Below are positions 61,028-64,000 of a stretch of 64,000 nt of DNA, one piece after another. This DNA is from Micromonospora ureilytica (GTDB lineage Bacteria; Actinomycetota; Actinomycetes; Mycobacteriales; Micromonosporaceae), in the NCBI RefSeq assembly GCF_015751765.1, contig NZ_JADOTX010000001.1:4030001-4094000 (forward strand), written 5' to 3'. Made by a program: the position numbers and the translations under genes. Positions within the stretch are counted from its first letter, which is position 1. Each line of letters begins with the position of its first letter. Under the pieces are notes generated by a model. It ran no database searches, was not told where the DNA came from, and was given only the letters and a program-made list of their open reading frames with translations.

Positions 61028-61089
61028 GGCCGCCACGTCGCGCACGCACGCTCTATGTCCGCAGGATGACACCGAGTAATCGGAGCAGG

Positions 61090-61758
61090 TCAGCGGACTG
61101 GTGCTCGGTCCCAGCCGGCGGGCAACCCGTCCGGTACACCCCAGCCCGGCGGCGGAGTGTAGTCACACCAGGTGCCGTCGAACGGGAACTCGCCGGCCTC
61201 GGCGAGCGCGATCACCCGCTCCCCCTCGGCGCGGACCGCCTTCTCGTCGGTCACCCAGTAGTCGGCGCCGAAGGCGAGTCGCTCGACGAACTCGCCCTCG
61301 TCCTTCCACTGCCAACTCAGGTCCGGGTGGACGACCACGTCCAGGTCCTGGTCCACCACGTCCACCCCGGCCACCGGCCCGTCGTCCCACCGGACGCCCG
61401 GCTCCTCCAGGTTGACGTACCAGTTCAGGAAGCGCCCCTGCGCGTCCCGGAACCACCAGACCGAGTGCGCCGCCCCTGTGGGCAGGAACTTCAGCAGCGG
61501 CGGGCCGTTCCAGCGCCCCCGCGCCAGCCGGTACGTCGACGAGATCCACTCGGCGAACGGCATCGCCCGCATCCCCAGCCCGGCCTCGGTCACCTCGTGG
61601 GCGACCGGCGAGTCCCGGGCGATCCAGACCAGCAACCCCCGGTCGTCGTCGCTGACCACGCGGGCCGGCCGGACCCACCCGATCCGGCCGTGCCGCACGT
61701 TCCGATGCATGATCAGCCGGCCCGGCTCGAACCGGTCGACAGGGTTGCCCGGCCGCAC
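61090..61758 (-). CDS. DUF402 protein
   Basis: A 222-residue protein of the DUF402 family. Members of known structure are nucleoside di/triphosphate phosphatases, and FomD in fosfomycin pathways is related. Visible family motifs are GRFLNWYVNLEEPG, DVVDQDLDVVVHPD and WQWKDEGEFVERL, which supply metal-binding acidic residues. The GTG start is one base after the proS stop, so it is in operon with proS. Confidence 0.88.
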   Translation of the reverse strand: MRPGNPVDRFEPGRLIMHRNVRHGRIGWVRPARVVSDDDRGLLVWIARDSPVAHEVTEAGLGMRAMPFAEWISSTYRLARGRWNGPPLLKFLPTGAAHSVWWFRDAQGRFLNWYVNLEEPGVRWDDGPVAGVDVVDQDLDVVVHPDLSWQWKDEGEFVERLAFGADYWVTDEKAVRAEGERVIALAEAGEFPFDGTWCDYTPPPGWGVPDGLPAGWDRAPVR

Positions 61759-61759
61759 C

Positions 61760-63166
61760 TCAGTAGGCGCGGGCGAGGATCGCGACCAGGTCGGGCTCGT
61801 CCTCCGAGTCCGGTACCGAACCATCGGCGCGCAGCAGGCAGCGCACCGTGACGCCCTGACCGTTCGCCTCCGCCTCGCCGGCCACGCCGACCGCCGACCA
61901 CGGCACCCGCGCCCAACCGGTCGCGGCGGCCTCGATCGCCTCCGCCAGGGTGGCCACCTCCACGGTGCGCGACTCGCGGTTGGCCAGCGCCTGGTCGTGC
62001 AGCACCTGCTGATCGGTCTCCAGGGCGGCCAGCACCGCGGCGACCACGTCGGCAACCGGCGTCGGGGTCTTCGAGCCGTCGGTCCGGCGCACCACCGTCG
62101 CGTTGCCCACGGCCAGGTCACGAGGGCCGACCTCGACACGTACCGGATAGCCGCGCAGCTCGGCGTCGACGGCCCGGCGGCCGAACGGGGTGTCGGTCCG
62201 GTCGTCGAGCGCGACCCGGACACCGGCGTCGCGCAGGCCGTCGCGCAGCTTGGCCGCCGCCGCGCCGACGCCGTCACCATCCTTGACGACCATGACGTAC
62301 GCCTGGATCGGTGCCAGCCTCGGCGGCACACGCAGGCCGTTGTCGTCGCCGTGCGCCATGATCAGCCCACCCAACATTCGGGTGGACGTGCCCCAGGAGG
62401 TGGTCCAGGCGTGCTCCCGGCCGCCCTCCTTGGAGGAGTAGCTGATGTCGAACGCCTTGGCGAAGTTCTGGCCCAGCTCGTGGCTGGTGCCCAGCTGCAA
62501 CGCCTTGCCGTCGCCCATCATGCCTTCGCAGGTGTACGTGGCCGTCGCGCCGGCGAACCGCTCGCGCGTCGTCTTCAGGCCCACCACCACCGGAATGCCG
62601 ATCACGTTGACCATCAGGTCCTCGTACGCCTCGTGCAGGATCCGCCGCGCGTACGCCCGGGCGTCCTCGCGGGTGGCGTGCGCGGTGTGCCCCTCCTGCC
62701 AGAGGAACTCGCTGGTACGCAGGAAGATCCGCGGACGAAGCTCCCACCGGACCACGTTCGCCCACTGGTTGAGCAGCAACGGCAGGTCCCGGTACGAGTC
62801 GATCCACTTGGCCATGAACTCGCCGATGACCGTCTCGCTGGTGGGGCGCACCACGATCGGCTCGGCCAGGGGCTTGCCACCACCGTGCGTGACGACCGCC
62901 AGCTCCGGCGAGAAGCCCTCGACGTGCTGCGCCTCGCGCTTGAGGTAGCTCTCCGGGATGAACAGCGGGAAGTACGCGTTCTCCGCACCCGCCGCCTTGA
63001 TCCGGGCATCCATCTCGAGCTGCATACGCTCCCAGATGGCGTAGCCGGCCGGTCGGATGACCATGGTGCCGCGAACCGGGCCGTTGTCGGCCAGCTTCGC
63101 CTTGGCGATCAGGTCCTGGTACCAGCGGGGGAAATCCTCCGCACGGGGAGTGAGCACGCGTGCCAT
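61760..63166 (-). CDS. proS: Prolyl-tRNA synthetase, archaeal/eukaryotic type
   Basis: ProS charges tRNA-Pro. The 468-residue protein lacks the bacterial editing insert and follows the archaeal/eukaryotic layout: VRGTMVIRPAGYAIWERMQ, IVVRPTSETVIGEFMAKWI, motif 2 RWELRPRIFLRTSEFLWQEG, EHAWTTSWGTSTRMLGGLIM. It ends in the typical terminal Tyr (LARAY). The ATG has no ribosome site but TAGGAT 8 nt upstream. DUF402 follows directly. Confidence 0.96.
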   Translation of the reverse strand: MARVLTPRAEDFPRWYQDLIAKAKLADNGPVRGTMVIRPAGYAIWERMQLEMDARIKAAGAENAYFPLFIPESYLKREAQHVEGFSPELAVVTHGGGKPLAEPIVVRPTSETVIGEFMAKWIDSYRDLPLLLNQWANVVRWELRPRIFLRTSEFLWQEGHTAHATREDARAYARRILHEAYEDLMVNVIGIPVVVGLKTTRERFAGATATYTCEGMMGDGKALQLGTSHELGQNFAKAFDISYSSKEGGREHAWTTSWGTSTRMLGGLIMAHGDDNGLRVPPRLAPIQAYVMVVKDGDGVGAAAAKLRDGLRDAGVRVALDDRTDTPFGRRAVDAELRGYPVRVEVGPRDLAVGNATVVRRTDGSKTPTPVADVVAAVLAALETDQQVLHDQALANRESRTVEVATLAEAIEAAATGWARVPWSAVGVAGEAEANGQGVTVRCLLRADGSVPDSEDEPDLVAILARAY

Positions 63167-63174
63167 GACCGCAC

Positions 63175-63180
63175 ATCCTA
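63175..63180 (-). promoter_or_regulatory. -10 box, leaderless promoter of proS
   Basis: TAGGAT on the minus strand, 8 nt before the proS ATG; no ribosome site between. Confidence 0.55.
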
Positions 63181-63234
63181 TGCGCCACGCGGGCGGCCAC
63201 CGCGTCCGGGAGTCGCCAAGCCGCGCCGTGCCGC

Positions 63235-63360
63235 ACTCCGCGCCCGCGCCGTGCCGCTCCGAGTGGTCCCGAGTGGTCCCGAGACCGCGTTGGGTGGGTC
63301 CACGGCGTTGCGTGGGTCCACGGCGGTGGGCGGGCCTGGACGACGCTGGGCGGGCCGAGG
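63235..63360. repeat. Short direct repeats in the proS-TetR divergent region
   Basis: GAGTGGTCCC occurs twice in tandem, and a GGGTGGGTCCACGGC-type unit occurs two to three times with changes. The function is unknown; this could be the operator region of the TetR gene, but no clean dyad was seen. Confidence 0.45.
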
Positions 63361-63369
63361 GTGCGACCG

Positions 63370-63375
63370 TAGAAT
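63370..63375 (+). promoter_or_regulatory. -10 box, leaderless promoter of the TetR gene
   Basis: TAGAAT lies 9 nt before the ATG at 63385; no ribosome site is present. Confidence 0.45.
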
Positions 63376-63384
63376 TCGACCACC

Positions 63385-63988
63385 ATGGCTACATCGACGG
63401 ACTCCCCTCGACAGCGGCTGCGGGACACGATCGTGGACGCCGCCCGCGCGCGGACCATCACCGCCGGGTGGGACGCGGTCCGGATGGGCGGAGTGGCCAC
63501 CACTGCCGGGGTGAGCCGGCAGACCGTCTACAACGAGTTCGGCAGCAAGGCGGGCCTCGCCGAAGCGCTCGCCCGCGCCGAGGTGGACCGGTTCGTCGGC
63601 GACGTTCGCGACGCGCTGCTCGCACACGGCTCCGACGTACGGGCCGGCGCGTACGCCGCCATCGCGCGCACCCTCTCCACAGCGGCGGACTAACCCGTTG
63701 GTCACAGCGATCCTGACCAGCGCCCGGGGCGGCTCGGACGAGCTACTGCCGTACCTCACCACCAGGGCCGAGGTGGTGCTCACCGAGGCGTCCGGCGCGC
63801 TGATCGACCGGGCCGGCGACCACCTGCCCGGGGCGGACCGGGCCGCACTGGCTTTCGCCGCCGACACCACCGTCCGCCTGGTGGTCAGCCACATCGTGCT
63901 CCCCCGCGAACCGATCGAGCAGACCGCCACGGCCCTCGCCGACCTTGCCGTACACCTCTTCAGCGCCGCCGCCCGCCCAGCCCCCTGA
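63385..63988 (+). pseudogene. TetR-family regulator broken by a one-base frameshift
   Basis: The first frame (63385-63693, 102 residues) has a complete TetR DNA-binding helix-turn-helix: LRDTIVDAARARTITAGWDA, GVATTAGVSRQTVYNEFGSKAGLAEAL. It stops at TAA 63691-63693. The ligand-binding part continues in another frame to the TGA at 63986-63988 (LVTAILTSARGGSDELLPYL, TTVRLVVSHIVLP). Removing the T at 63691 gives an unbroken protein reading STAADNPLVTAILTS, as expected in the family. Either a recent mutation or a sequencing error; the regulator would lose its effector domain. It is divergent from proS. Confidence 0.8.
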
Positions 63989-64000
63989 GCCCCCGGCCGC

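Overview
The window is a very G+C-rich (about 70 % by eye) actinobacterial chromosome segment. Protein sequences and gene order point to Micromonospora or a close relative in the Micromonosporaceae. Many start codons sit 6-9 nt after a TAnnnT box, the usual sign of actinobacterial leaderless mRNAs.

The backbone is a housekeeping block largely shared with Mycobacterium and Streptomyces: GNAT(DUF4081)-ispG-rseP-dxr (4.4-11.0 kb), DUF2631, DivIVA-like, rlmN, cdsA, frr, pyrH, tsf, rpsB (27.9-35.9 kb), DUF2469-rnhB-NUDIX-lepB-lepB (45.4-48.6 kb) and rplS-trmD-rimM-khpA-rpsP (48.8-51.4 kb). The genes yraN-yifB-dprA-xerC, with an M23 endopeptidase, lie between rpsB and DUF2469. They are reversed in order and strand compared with M. 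tuberculosis. Paired TTGTCCACA-like boxes in opposite orientation flank the reversed segment.

Accessory DNA interrupts this backbone. At the left edge is a fused ABC exporter running off the window. It is followed by 1.4 kb of non-coding DNA with a 14-bp minisatellite and an 89/90-bp tandem array in front of a secreted lysozyme-like protein. A PadR regulator and an MFS transporter are divergent around two phased palindromes. Between dxr and DUF2631 lie a Uma2 nuclease-like protein, a 1322-residue secreted GH87-type alpha-1,3-glucanase, a GNAT, a YihY-like membrane protein, a MacAB-like export system with its own lipoprotein and divergent two-component system, a phytoene-desaturase-like flavoprotein and a metallo-beta-lactamase/Rieske fusion.

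From 51.6 to 61.0 kb, six minus-strand genes include a geranylgeranyl reductase fused to a prenyl-diphosphate-synthase-like domain without aspartate-rich motifs, an intact prenyl diphosphate synthase, a trypsin-like protease, a small paralogue of the protease N-terminus, a 1257-residue protein with a hydrophobic stretch and PKD repeats, and a 193-residue protein of unknown family. The last four look like an undescribed cassette. The window ends with DUF402, proS and a TetR gene broken by an apparent one-base insertion.

Intergenic regions carry families of 16-19-bp-stem palindromes at gene ends. Two families have copies that differ by compensatory stem changes, so the folded form appears to be selected.
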